Positions 34,734 to 42,871 of a stretch of DNA of 64,000 bases are shown here, in pieces. The stretch spans positions 372,289 to 436,288 of the forward strand of contig NZ_UNRE01000002.1 of NCBI RefSeq assembly GCF_900537085.1, read 5' to 3'. Both the position numbers and the translations under genes were made by a program. Every line of letters starts with the position of its first letter. Positions within the stretch are counted from its first letter, which is position 1. A model generated the notes under the pieces. The model saw only the letters and a program-made list of their open reading frames with translations, made no database searches and was not told where the DNA came from. Origin of the DNA: Agarivorans sp. Alg241-V36 (GTDB lineage: Bacteria; Pseudomonadota; Gammaproteobacteria; Enterobacterales; Celerinatantimonadaceae).

Positions 34734-35026
34734 TGCGAAAAATGGATAAAAAACGCGATAAGGATATCGTAGCGGCACTAACCGAAGTGTGCGAAGCCGC
34801 TAAACTAGAGAGTGAGGGTTTTGCATGGATAAGTCATCGGGTTAACTTTCAGCGGTTTCCCGAGAGCCTGCAAGTTAGTTGTGCTTATAGCAGCGCTTCA
34901 CAACTTAATCTGGCTAAGCAAAATGGTGAACAACAAGGGCTGGTTAAACAAATAGTAGATGGCTTGGCGAACAAAGGCATAGTGCTGGCTAAACCGCAGC
35001 GACAAATTGAATTTATTAGCGAGTAA
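34733..35026 (+). CDS. Small conserved protein co-translated with the RND pump
   Basis: 97 residues. The pattern KDIVAALTEVCEAAKLESEGFAWISHRVNFQRFPESLQV matches a small Alteromonadales/Shewanella family that is often labelled a Fis-family regulator, but I see no helix-turn-helix. ATG overlaps the pump stop (TAATG), so it is translationally coupled, which implies a functional link with efflux or with the membrane complex. Function unknown. Confidence 0.7.
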   Translation: MRKMDKKRDKDIVAALTEVCEAAKLESEGFAWISHRVNFQRFPESLQVSCAYSSASQLNLAKQNGEQQGLVKQIVDGLANKGIVLAKPQRQIEFISE

Positions 35027-35043
35027 GTCCTTTACTCGCTAAT
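35015..35043. terminator. Hairpin at the end of the RND operon
   Basis: ATTAGCGAGTAA (35015-35026, including the stop codon) and TTACTCGCTAAT (35032-35043) form a 12-bp stem with a five-base loop between convergent genes. No long T-run. Confidence 0.6.
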
Positions 35044-35051
35044 GGCTGTAA

Positions 35052-35333
35052 CTATTCCGATTCTGGCCAAATAGCTTGATCGTCTGATTCGGCTTTCTCT
35101 TCAGCAAATTTTACGCGTATTTTATTACCGGCTTGCTTAGTGCTGTTTAGCGCGGCAATGGCTGCTTGCGCTTCTGATTCATCAAGCATGCTTACAAAGC
35201 CAAATCCTTTGGATTTACCGGTTTCATTATCCAGTACCAAATCGCAGCTTTCGACAGCACCATGGCTTTCGAACAAGGCGAGTAAATCGGCTTCTGTAAT
35301 GCTGCGAGCGAGGTTACGGACAAGTATTTTCAT
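35052..35333 (-). CDS. RNA-recognition-motif (RRM) protein
   Basis: 93 residues forming one RRM: RNP2 is KILVRNLA at the start and RNP1 is GKSKGFGFVSM near residue 42, with the aromatic residues kept. A short acidic tail follows. Bacterial RRM proteins bind single-stranded RNA and some respond to cold, but the target here is unknown. Single-gene unit. Confidence 0.9.
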   Translation of the reverse strand: MKILVRNLARSITEADLLALFESHGAVESCDLVLDNETGKSKGFGFVSMLDESEAQAAIAALNSTKQAGNKIRVKFAEEKAESDDQAIWPESE

Positions 35334-35447
35334 GGAACACCTTTAATTGCGGGTGAAGTTATCTGAGTGAGCAAGGCTCTTAGCGAAGGTTAAGCGATTA
35401 TGCTTTGGCTAGCTAGATGCTCAAGCTTTGTTTTATCTCACATATTG

Positions 35448-36134
35448 TTACGCAATTTTGTGCAAAAAGCTCGCGACATTTGCCTTGCTCTTACGACTAA
35501 TTTGCTGCATTAGCGCAAAGCTTGGATTTATTAACGAATAGTGTTGCTCTAATTGCTCGAGTAAACAAAGCCAAAGCTTGGCTGTCATTTCTGAATCGGC
35601 TAAAGCTCTATGGAATACACCGTCATTGTCGATGTTGTTGTAAGCCACTAAGCTGCCTAGTTTGTGGTTAGGCGCGTCTTGAAACAAGCGTCTTGATAAC
35701 AACATTGAACAGGCAAAGTCGCCTATAAGCCGTCGGCCTATTTGGGCAAACTCAGCTTCCAAGAAGCGCTGATCAAAGGAGGCGTTATGCGCCACCATAT
35801 TATGCTGGCCGACAAACTGATAAAAGCGATTCATTACCTCATCGCAAGGCGCGGCCTCTTGCAGCATGGCATTGCTGATACCAGTGTAATCTTCAATAAA
35901 GGAAGAGATGCGAAACCCTGGGTTCATTAACTCTTGAAAGCGCGCTGTAGCTTGGCCATCTTCTAGCAGTACTGCGCCAATTTCTATGGCTCTATCACCT
36001 TGAGTAGGCGATAAACCCGTGGTTTCAAAATCGAGAACAACAACAGTATTAGCGGGGGCTTGAGCGGTCAATGGTGCGAGCTTCTTGTCAGTAGTTTGAG
36101 CCAACAATGGTAACGCCGCGCCGCTAAAAGGCAA
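35448..36134 (-). CDS. DEDDh 3'-5' exonuclease (DnaQ-like)
   Basis: 228 residues. The exonuclease core shows ExoI VVLDFETTGLSP (Asp and Glu), ExoII HNMVAHNASFDQRFLE, and ExoIII HRALADSEMTAKL with the catalytic His and Asp. That gives the full DEDDh set. A ~30-residue N-terminal extension precedes it. It resembles stand-alone PolC-type/epsilon-like exonucleases that trim DNA or RNA 3' ends. The gene lies 22 bases downstream of the sensor kinase on the same strand and could be read through from it. Confidence 0.88.
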   Translation of the reverse strand: MPFSGAALPLLAQTTDKKLAPLTAQAPANTVVVLDFETTGLSPTQGDRAIEIGAVLLEDGQATARFQELMNPGFRISSFIEDYTGISNAMLQEAAPCDEVMNRFYQFVGQHNMVAHNASFDQRFLEAEFAQIGRRLIGDFACSMLLSRRLFQDAPNHKLGSLVAYNNIDNDGVFHRALADSEMTAKLWLCLLEQLEQHYSLINPSFALMQQISRKSKANVASFLHKIA

Positions 36135-36156
36135 TGGCTATGCTTGCGAATCCTTA

Positions 36157-37470
36157 TTAATCTTTGCTGTCTTCGCTATTTTGGAATAATGGTAGCTCTA
36201 GGGTAAATAAAGCGCCCCCGAGTTGGCTATCACTAACACTGGCTTTGCCGCAGTGGTTGGTGACAATTCGCTCTACAATTGACAAGCCTAAGCCGTGCCC
36301 ACCACTTTGGCGGCTGCGGCTGTCATCCACCCGTGCAAAGGGCAGAAAAATCGATTCACGGTATTTTTCTGGAACGCCGCTACCGTCATCATGTACTTCA
36401 AAAATCACCGATTTATTCACCACATACGCACGGATGAGAATCAGTTTTTCAGCATACTTTTGCGCGTTAACGATCAAGTTATTTAAGGCGCGGCGGACTA
36501 GCTTTTCATCGGCCATTAAACTTAAACCCACCGGGCACTCAATTTGAATCTTTAGCTTGGGACTTAACTTAGAAAGCCGCTCACACATGTTGTACAGCAG
36601 AGGGTAGGGATTAATTGATTGTGGGTTTATTTCTCGCGCTTTGGTTAGCTGGGAAAAGCTAATTAACTCGTGAGTAAGGTCTTCCAAACTATCTAAGTCT
36701 TCATCCATCTCTTGAATATGCTCGTGCATGGTTTTCATGTCGGTAATTGAGCGAGTCATATCCAAGGCAAAACGTAAATTATTGATGGGGGTTTTTAGCT
36801 CGTGCGAAGCCGCCATGGTCATCGAGTCTTGCTCTTGAATCAGCGACTTAAGCTTTGCAGCCATGCTATTTAAGCTGCGCGCCATGTGATTAATAGGCGA
36901 GGGCGCTTTTTCGTTGGCGCTAACATCAAAGTCACCGTCACCTAAGGCTTTGGTAACTTTTGCTAGGCGATAAGTATGGCGAGTAATGGAGAAGGAGAAC
37001 CACATTACGGTAGCAGCTAAACAGCCGCCCATAAGCGCCACCATGTACCAAAATAGCCAATCACCGTAATCAACAAATTCTTCGTCTAAATCTAATTCGA
37101 GAACCTGTTGGTCTGGCCATTGGTAATAAAGAACGATGTCATCGTCATCTAAAAAATTACTTTTAACCGATACATACTCGCCGTTGCGCATTAGCTTTAA
37201 ACGCGCTTCAGCTTCTAGTTCTGTAATTGGAAAAATGCGGATAAAGAATGGAAATTCTTCTTGGTAGCGAGTGAGAACTTTGTCTACGTCTGGGTTTTCT
37301 GCTTGCAGTAGATCTCGGTCTAGTAGGTAATAAATAGGCAGCACAATTTTACGTATTTGTTCACGCTCAATGTGCTGCACTTTCTCTTCAATGATCACGC
37401 CGTAAATAAAGGTGGCGGCGATAATAGATAATACCGAAGACAGAAACAGCTTTAGGAATAAAGTAATCAA
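36157..37470 (-). CDS. RstB-like sensor histidine kinase
   Basis: 437 residues. Two membrane helices (~5-25 and ~140-160) bracket a ~115-residue periplasmic sensor domain rich in acidic residues. A HAMP linker (~161-215) follows, then the HisKA box ASHELKTP with His223, and the ATPase with N-box NLIVNAQKYAEK and G-boxes DDGSGVP and GGHGLGLSIV. It pairs with the response regulator 14 bases upstream. Overall layout resembles RstB; the signal is not known. The gene beyond the pair, on the other strand, is an outer-membrane protein that may be a target. Confidence 0.88.
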   Translation of the reverse strand: MITLFLKLFLSSVLSIIAATFIYGVIIEEKVQHIEREQIRKIVLPIYYLLDRDLLQAENPDVDKVLTRYQEEFPFFIRIFPITELEAEARLKLMRNGEYVSVKSNFLDDDDIVLYYQWPDQQVLELDLDEEFVDYGDWLFWYMVALMGGCLAATVMWFSFSITRHTYRLAKVTKALGDGDFDVSANEKAPSPINHMARSLNSMAAKLKSLIQEQDSMTMAASHELKTPINNLRFALDMTRSITDMKTMHEHIQEMDEDLDSLEDLTHELISFSQLTKAREINPQSINPYPLLYNMCERLSKLSPKLKIQIECPVGLSLMADEKLVRRALNNLIVNAQKYAEKLILIRAYVVNKSVIFEVHDDGSGVPEKYRESIFLPFARVDDSRSRQSGGHGLGLSIVERIVTNHCGKASVSDSQLGGALFTLELPLFQNSEDSKD

Positions 37471-37484
37471 GCTGGCTTAGCTCG

Positions 37485-38234
37485 CTATGCTGCTTTTACA
37501 AACAAATAGCCTTTACCACGCACCGACTTAATGTAGCGATAAGGTGGCGTATTGTCGTTTAGCTTTTTACGTATCGTGGATACTCGCATATCTAGTGAAC
37601 GGTCGAGGCCGTCGTAATCAATGCCGCGCATTTCTTTGAATAGCACATCACGCGGTAGTACGTGGCCTGCGTTGTCCATAAGAAAATAGAGTAAGTCGAA
37701 CTCGGCGTCGGTAAGCTCTAACAGTTGCTCACTTAACCAAATTCGGCGTTGAGTTTTGTCGGCAGTGAGCTCTTGGCAGATAATGCGATTAGGGTGGCGC
37801 ACCGGTTCGCTATTGCTCATTTGCAAGGCATCAATGGTGCTGGCGCGTTCACTGCGGCGCAACGCAGAACGAAGTCTGGCGAGCAATACATGTGGGCGTA
37901 ATGGTTTACTTAAGAAATCATCTACGCCTAAGTTTAGCGCAGACACTTCGGTGACATCATCACCCTGTGCGGTAACCATTAAGATCGGGCCTGAATAAAA
38001 GTCACGAACAACTTGGCACACTTGAATGCCGTCCATGCCTGGTAGCATTAAATCTAGCAGCACTGCGTCTGGAGAGTGTTTGGCAATCAGCTCTGGTGCT
38101 TGGTCGCCACGCTCTGAAGAAATAACTTCAAAACCTTCGCTGCGCAAGAACGTAGCCACCAACTGTTGTTGGCGTGAATCATCTTCAATTAATACGATTT
38201 TTTTTTGTTCTTGGCTCAACTTATTTCCCTGCAT
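37485..38234 (-). CDS. RstA-like OmpR-family response regulator
   Basis: 249 residues from the ATG at 38234, which has GAGGGAG six bases upstream; the longer frame from 38258 has none. Receiver: acidic pair in VLIEDDS, phospho-acceptor Asp61 in LLDLMLPGMDG and Lys in FLSKPLRP. The winged-helix output domain (~145-245) ends in SVRGKGYLF. The wording of the receiver (ERGDQAPELI, YSGPILMVTA) resembles RstA. It probably autoregulates and controls the divergent DUF2860 gene (inference from position). Confidence 0.9.
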   Translation of the reverse strand: MQGNKLSQEQKKIVLIEDDSRQQQLVATFLRSEGFEVISSERGDQAPELIAKHSPDAVLLDLMLPGMDGIQVCQVVRDFYSGPILMVTAQGDDVTEVSALNLGVDDFLSKPLRPHVLLARLRSALRRSERASTIDALQMSNSEPVRHPNRIICQELTADKTQRRIWLSEQLLELTDAEFDLLYFLMDNAGHVLPRDVLFKEMRGIDYDGLDRSLDMRVSTIRKKLNDNTPPYRYIKSVRGKGYLFVKAA

Positions 38235-38486
38235 AGACAACTCCCTCAGCTGGCTCATTTTAGTGAGCCCTTAGGTCGATGCAATTACCACTTACAAAAC
38301 TACGACAAATATCATTTAAATGTAAACTAATTCTCAATATCTAGTTTGGAATATCGGAAAACTGTGACTATCCCTGACATAAGACTGACTGAGTGAGAAT
38401 TTGTCGCATTTTACAATGTGCTCAACAAGTGCTTAAACGGCGTGCATAAAGCAGCGTTGAACATGTTTAAAAGGATAGGGAACAGG

Positions 38487-39503
38487 ATGAAAAAATTTCA
38501 CACTAAGCGTCTAGTAACAAGCAGCGTACTTGCTACGTTAGCATCTATTGGAGCAGCCAATGCTACCGGTTATGTAGACGATGAGCCTGGTTTTGGCTTT
38601 GAGTTATTGTTAGGAGGCATGGTTGGCCAAGAGCAATCTCAATTCAATACTGATGACGACAATGCCATAACACAAGATTTAAACAATTCAGGAAATAAGA
38701 ATAGCGGTGTGAGTCCAGCTGTTTTAGCCGAGTTAAATTACACCTTCGCAAATAAGAAAACCCAAATTTTCTTGGGTCAGCAAGAAGAGAATATTGTGCG
38801 CGGCCAAGACCAATTTGAGCTGGGCATTACCCAAATGGTGGGGGAATATTCGCAGTTAGAACTGGCTTATTTTCCTAAACTCCCGGGCTTTAGTGAGACT
38901 TGGCAAGATCCCTACTTAACGGGCAGTGCTCGCCAAAAAACCGATGCCGATAGCAGCGGTTTTAGGCTAGCGTGGCGTTATCTGTTCGATACACCGCTAA
39001 CGCTGCGTTATGGTTTTGCAACCGCAGATATAGAAAACGAGCGCAGTGGTGAGGCTTTTGGTCTAGATGCCAGTGAGCAAAAGTTGATGCAACGTGATGG
39101 TAAGTATCACCGACTCTCTGCTGAGGTATTGGTTTATGATGAAGGCGGTTTTACCGTAACACCTCAGCTTACCTATACCAAGGCGGATACCGATGGCGAT
39201 GCAATGGCCTTTGATGCCTACGCCCTTGGCTTAGAAACCACCTATAGCTTTGCCGAGCGCCACTTTACTAGCTTGTATATTAATTATGCCAAGCGTGATT
39301 ACAAAGGCCGTAACCCGATATTCAATGAAACTCAGGGCGATGACGATTTTGGCATAAACGCTATTTATGGTTACGCCCAGCCTTTTGATTTTGAGAATAC
39401 CTCGGTGTATTTGATGGCCTCTTATGACAAGGGTGACAGTAATATCGAGTTTTATCAGAGTAAGTCTTTGGGCTTATTGCTGGGTGTTGCATACGAGTTT
39501 TAG
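38487..39503 (+). CDS. DUF2860 outer-membrane beta-barrel-like protein
   Basis: 338 residues from the ATG at 38487 with a signal peptide (MKKFHTKR, hydrophobic core, ANA). The mature part alternates polar and hydrophobic residues in ~12 strands and ends in a C-terminal aromatic (VAYEF), as outer-membrane barrels do. Segments such as ITQDLNNSG, TWQDPYLTGSARQKTD and the final SNIEFYQSKSLGL match the DUF2860 family of Vibrio and relatives. Function unknown; possibly a porin. It is divergent from the RstAB-like pair and followed by a secreted-protein gene 27 bases on. Confidence 0.82.
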   Translation: MKKFHTKRLVTSSVLATLASIGAANATGYVDDEPGFGFELLLGGMVGQEQSQFNTDDDNAITQDLNNSGNKNSGVSPAVLAELNYTFANKKTQIFLGQQEENIVRGQDQFELGITQMVGEYSQLELAYFPKLPGFSETWQDPYLTGSARQKTDADSSGFRLAWRYLFDTPLTLRYGFATADIENERSGEAFGLDASEQKLMQRDGKYHRLSAEVLVYDEGGFTVTPQLTYTKADTDGDAMAFDAYALGLETTYSFAERHFTSLYINYAKRDYKGRNPIFNETQGDDDFGINAIYGYAQPFDFENTSVYLMASYDKGDSNIEFYQSKSLGLLLGVAYEF

Positions 39504-39530
39504 TCGTTAGCTTATTAAGGAGTCATTGTT

Positions 39531-40349
39531 ATGTGGATAGCGCAACTTTCTAGGCTTGTTTTAATATCACTATTGCTTGTTATATTTGGCGCTGGCATTG
39601 CAAATGCCGCTCACGAATCTAGAACTATTATTTACCAAATTGCTGTGGAAGGTGATGTGGTGGGTGTTTATCAGCGGAACCGGATTATTGATAACCAATT
39701 TCCTAATAGCTTAGTTATTGAAGAAGAGGTGGAATTAGATTTTAGCTTTTTGTGGTTTAAAGAGGCCTACCAGCGCAGCGGAAAAGTGATGTTGGATAAT
39801 GGTGCTTTAAAACAATTTGCTTTTAAGGTAGATGAAAATCAAGAAAGCTATTTAATTTTTGGCAATGATAAATTAGAGCAAGGTATCCATATTAATGCGC
39901 TAGAGAATCAAGCGAGCAGTAACTCTATGTGGACTAATAAGCTGTTGCAGCTGATTGAAAATGAGCATAGTACCAATGGCATGGATCTATTGCTAAATCG
40001 TTTTGAGCAAGCTCCTGATGCTATTTTACAACGCGGTGATTTTGATTCTGATTCCTTGAGTTTTCCTGATTACTTGATGGCGTCGATTGATCATCAAAAC
40101 ACCCAAGAGTTCAAAGTATTAGATCTAGATGAATTTGACATTATTCAGTATCAAGTTAAGTACTTAGGAGAAAAGCCATTAAGTGCCGCAAACCGCGTGT
40201 ATGTTAGCCATGGCTTTGCCTTAGCCACCGAAGGAGAGAGCAGCGAGCTGTGGTTAAGCAAAGATAAGTTAGGAGCATTTATTGTGCAGCAAAGTGGTGT
40301 AGATGATGGAGACCATTACACGGTGAACATGCAGCAATATCTTTTCTAA
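39531..40349 (+). CDS. Secreted protein of unknown function
   Basis: 272 residues with an N-terminal signal peptide (about residues 1-27, ANA-AH). The mature part is beta-rich and begins with ESRTIIYQIAVEGDVVGVYQRNRI, a pattern like periplasmic proteins of the DUF6134/DUF3108 kind, though the match is weak. Probably co-transcribed with the DUF2860 barrel gene, so it may be its periplasmic partner (inference). Confidence 0.6.
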   Translation: MWIAQLSRLVLISLLLVIFGAGIANAAHESRTIIYQIAVEGDVVGVYQRNRIIDNQFPNSLVIEEEVELDFSFLWFKEAYQRSGKVMLDNGALKQFAFKVDENQESYLIFGNDKLEQGIHINALENQASSNSMWTNKLLQLIENEHSTNGMDLLLNRFEQAPDAILQRGDFDSDSLSFPDYLMASIDHQNTQEFKVLDLDEFDIIQYQVKYLGEKPLSAANRVYVSHGFALATEGESSELWLSKDKLGAFIVQQSGVDDGDHYTVNMQQYLF

Positions 40350-40373
40350 ATTTGTCAAGCTTTAGCTACTTAA

Positions 40374-40408
40374 AAATGAAGTATCCACTTAGGTTGCTTC
40401 ATTTTTTT
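40374..40408 (+). terminator. Terminator after the DUF2860 operon
   Basis: AAATGAAG (40374-40381) and CTTCATTT (40397-40404) around a 15-base loop, followed by a T-run. Confidence 0.65.
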
Positions 40409-40418
40409 CTAAATGAAA

Positions 40419-40443
40419 TGTGATTGAAAACGCTTTAATCACA
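40419..40443. promoter_or_regulatory. Inverted repeat with LacI-like core upstream of the DUF898 gene
   Basis: TGTGATT (40419-40425) and AATCACA (40437-40443) flank GAAAACGCTTT. The outer arms are perfect; the inner GAAAACGCT recurs at 24901 and 42859. The outer spacing is too long for CRP. A regulator-binding site is a guess. Confidence 0.4.
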
Positions 40444-40570
40444 CTAATTAAACTGAAATTCCCCCGCCTTTGATTTTTAATAACAAAAAACAGTTTTATT
40501 TAGATACTATTATCATTAAAGTCTTTTGACTTATTAATTTTCAATTAGTTAAACATCAGGGATTCTTGGC

Positions 40571-41767
40571 ATGGATAGTCAGCACTTGGACGAAAATCGT
40601 TTTAAGTTTCATGGAAAAACCGACGAGTATTTTGGAATTTGGATCGTTAACGTATTGCTCAGCATTGCTACCTTGGGTATTTACTCAGCCTGGGCAAAAG
40701 TGCGCAATAAACAGTATTTTTACGGCAATAGCGAGTTAGCTGGCGAGCGCTTCGAGTATTTAGCAAAACCCTTACAAATCTTATTGGGGCGAATAATTGC
40801 TGTGGTAATGGTAGTTATTTGGGCGGTTTCTCCAATGGTAAGCGAAATACTGCAAGCCGTTTTGATGCTGATGTTTGTGGCGGTAATGCCGGTTTTAGTA
40901 GTAAAGAACCTGCGCTTTGACTCGCGAGTAACACGCTACCGAAATGTTCGATTTGATTTTGTTGGTAGCTATGGCAGTGCTTATATGGCGTTAATGGTAA
41001 TGCCGTTTTTAGCCACCATCATTTTTGCTTTAGCTGCTGGCTTAGTTATTGGACTTGGTAGTGTTATTTCGCCTGTTGTGTCAGGTATTTTAGGTGTACT
41101 GGTTTTTGCTATTGGTGGTACTTACTTGTATGCCTTTATGGCCACTTACATGAGCCGCTATGTACTGAACAACTACCAATGGGGCAGTATGAAATTTACT
41201 GCAGATATAGAGTCTGCGGCCATGTTCAAAATTTTCCTGAAAGCCGCAGCGCTAGGTTTAGGCGGTGTAATCGCCTTAAGCTTGTTGGGAGCCTTGGTGG
41301 CATTTGCACTGTTTAGCGCAGACTTTAGCCAACTAGGCGCTATGTTTGCCTCATTAGAGCAAGGCGGCGGTGAAAACTTAGCAGCCGGTGGCGCGCTGGT
41401 TGGGATCTTCGCTTTAATTTATATCAGCTTCTTTTTGCTGGGCTGGTTTGTTACGGCTTACTTAAAAGCTTGTTTGCGAAATTATCAGTTTGGACAAACG
41501 GATATAGAAGGCCAGTTGTACATGGTTTCGACCGTAAAACCTTTGGCATTTATGGGCGTAATGCTTAGCAATATGCTGATTATTGTATTCTCATTTGGTT
41601 TGGCTATCCCTGTCGCAAAAGTACGTATGGCGAAGTTTATGGCGCAGGCCACGGCCGTGCAGGGTGATATTGAAAGCATTGCAATTAATAACCAAGTGAG
41701 TGATAGCAAAACCGCCATTGCTGATGAAGTTGCCGATGCCTTTGGCGTAGAAATTGGTGTGATTTAA
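40571..41767 (+). CDS. YjgN family (DUF898) membrane protein
   Basis: 398 residues. The cytoplasmic start FKFHGKTDEYFGIWIVN and the segment IYSAWAKVRNKQYFYGNSEL are the DUF898 signatures, repeated in part later (LRNYQFGQTDIEGQL). About eight membrane helices. Function unknown. It is followed four bases later by an M48 metalloprotease gene. The two form a conserved-looking pair, suggesting that the membrane protein assembles with or is processed by the protease (inference). Confidence 0.88.
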   Translation: MDSQHLDENRFKFHGKTDEYFGIWIVNVLLSIATLGIYSAWAKVRNKQYFYGNSELAGERFEYLAKPLQILLGRIIAVVMVVIWAVSPMVSEILQAVLMLMFVAVMPVLVVKNLRFDSRVTRYRNVRFDFVGSYGSAYMALMVMPFLATIIFALAAGLVIGLGSVISPVVSGILGVLVFAIGGTYLYAFMATYMSRYVLNNYQWGSMKFTADIESAAMFKIFLKAAALGLGGVIALSLLGALVAFALFSADFSQLGAMFASLEQGGGENLAAGGALVGIFALIYISFFLLGWFVTAYLKACLRNYQFGQTDIEGQLYMVSTVKPLAFMGVMLSNMLIIVFSFGLAIPVAKVRMAKFMAQATAVQGDIESIAINNQVSDSKTAIADEVADAFGVEIGVI

Positions 41768-41771
41768 GCCC

Positions 41772-42779
41772 ATGGTCATCACCGGAAAGGTTTTTGTCGA
41801 AAATAGCTCTGTGTCTAGAGCGGCTAAATTGCACTGCTCCGATGAAGGCTGGATTGAGCTAAGCGATGAGTTTGGCGCTATTCGGGCGCCAGTTGCCGAG
41901 CTAGATATTGCGATGTCGATTGGCTCGCAAGCTCGTACCATTGGTTTTAGTAATGGCAGCCGCTTTGTTGCCGATGAGTCCTCATCACTAAACAGTTGGT
42001 TAGATAAGCAAGGCCAAGGCTCTTTGGTTAAAAGCTTAGAACGAAATGCCTTGATGATCATTGTGGCCTTTGTTGTAAGCGCAGCTGTTATATACGCCGC
42101 AGCTAGCCAAGGACTTCCTTTGGTAAGCCATTACTTGGCTGGCAAAGTGCCGCTCTCCATTAGCCAAGAGTTGGGTGAAAGAACGCTGCAGCAGTTTGAA
42201 ACTTTAGGTTTTAGTGAAAGTGAGATTAGCCCAGAGCAACAACAAGCTATAGGCCAAAATTTTAACCGCTTGGTAGAGCAAATCGATGGCCTACCCATGC
42301 AGCCTAAGTTGTACTTCTACCGTATGGGCGATGAAGCAAATGCCTTTGCTTTAGCCGATGGCAGCATTGTGGTGACCGACCAATTAGTAGAACTGCTAGA
42401 TAGCCCTGAACAACTTAATGGCATTTTATTACACGAGTTAGCCCATGTGGCTCATAACGATGTAATGGCAAGCCTAGTGCGCTCGGCCTTGATCAGTACC
42501 GCTGTGGTGCTAGTTGTTGGCGATAGCAGTTTGCTGGTAGATGGCCTAGTTAGTGCCGCAGTGCTTGGAGTAAGCCTTGGCTACTCCCGCGAAGCTGAAC
42601 AACAAGCCGATTTGTTCGCCTGTCATTGGAGCAAACAGCTAAACCTACCTCAAGAACAACTTCTCGCCGGTTACCAGCAACTATTCGAAGACCACGAGTC
42701 ACACATTCCTACTTGGATAAGCAGTCACCCAGGAGATGAAGAGCGTTTAGAGCACTTGCTTACCTGCTTTAATAATTAG
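41772..42779 (+). CDS. M48-family metalloprotease, membrane-bound
   Basis: 335 residues. An N-terminal ~85-residue cytoplasmic domain, one membrane helix (~92-112), then a periplasmic M48 domain. The zinc motif is HELAH at residues 221-225 (catalytic Glu222), with a third ligand Glu in YSREAEQQAD about 45 residues on. The placement differs from HtpX (four helices) and from BepA (signal peptide, TPR). Its place directly after DUF898 suggests a dedicated membrane-protein quality-control or processing role. Confidence 0.85.
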   Translation: MVITGKVFVENSSVSRAAKLHCSDEGWIELSDEFGAIRAPVAELDIAMSIGSQARTIGFSNGSRFVADESSSLNSWLDKQGQGSLVKSLERNALMIIVAFVVSAAVIYAAASQGLPLVSHYLAGKVPLSISQELGERTLQQFETLGFSESEISPEQQQAIGQNFNRLVEQIDGLPMQPKLYFYRMGDEANAFALADGSIVVTDQLVELLDSPEQLNGILLHELAHVAHNDVMASLVRSALISTAVVLVVGDSSLLVDGLVSAAVLGVSLGYSREAEQQADLFACHWSKQLNLPQEQLLAGYQQLFEDHESHIPTWISSHPGDEERLEHLLTCFNN

Positions 42780-42816
42780 TTCTTTTAGGCAGTAAGTTTC
42801 ATTTTGGGAGAATTGG

Positions 42817-42853
42817 AAATGGCGTCTCAATTAAGTTTGAGCGCCATTTTTTT
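42817..42853 (+). terminator. Terminator of the DUF898-M48 operon
   Basis: AAATGGCG (42817-42824) plus CTCA pair with TGAG plus CGCCATTT (42838-42849), and a T-run follows on the plus strand. Confidence 0.75.
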
Positions 42854-42871
42854 AGACTGAAAACGCTTAGC

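Noticed and set aside
40419-40443. TGTGATT...AATCACA as a CRP site
   Set aside because: The half-sites TGTGA and TCACA are 15 bases apart instead of six, so CRP could not contact both in the usual way.
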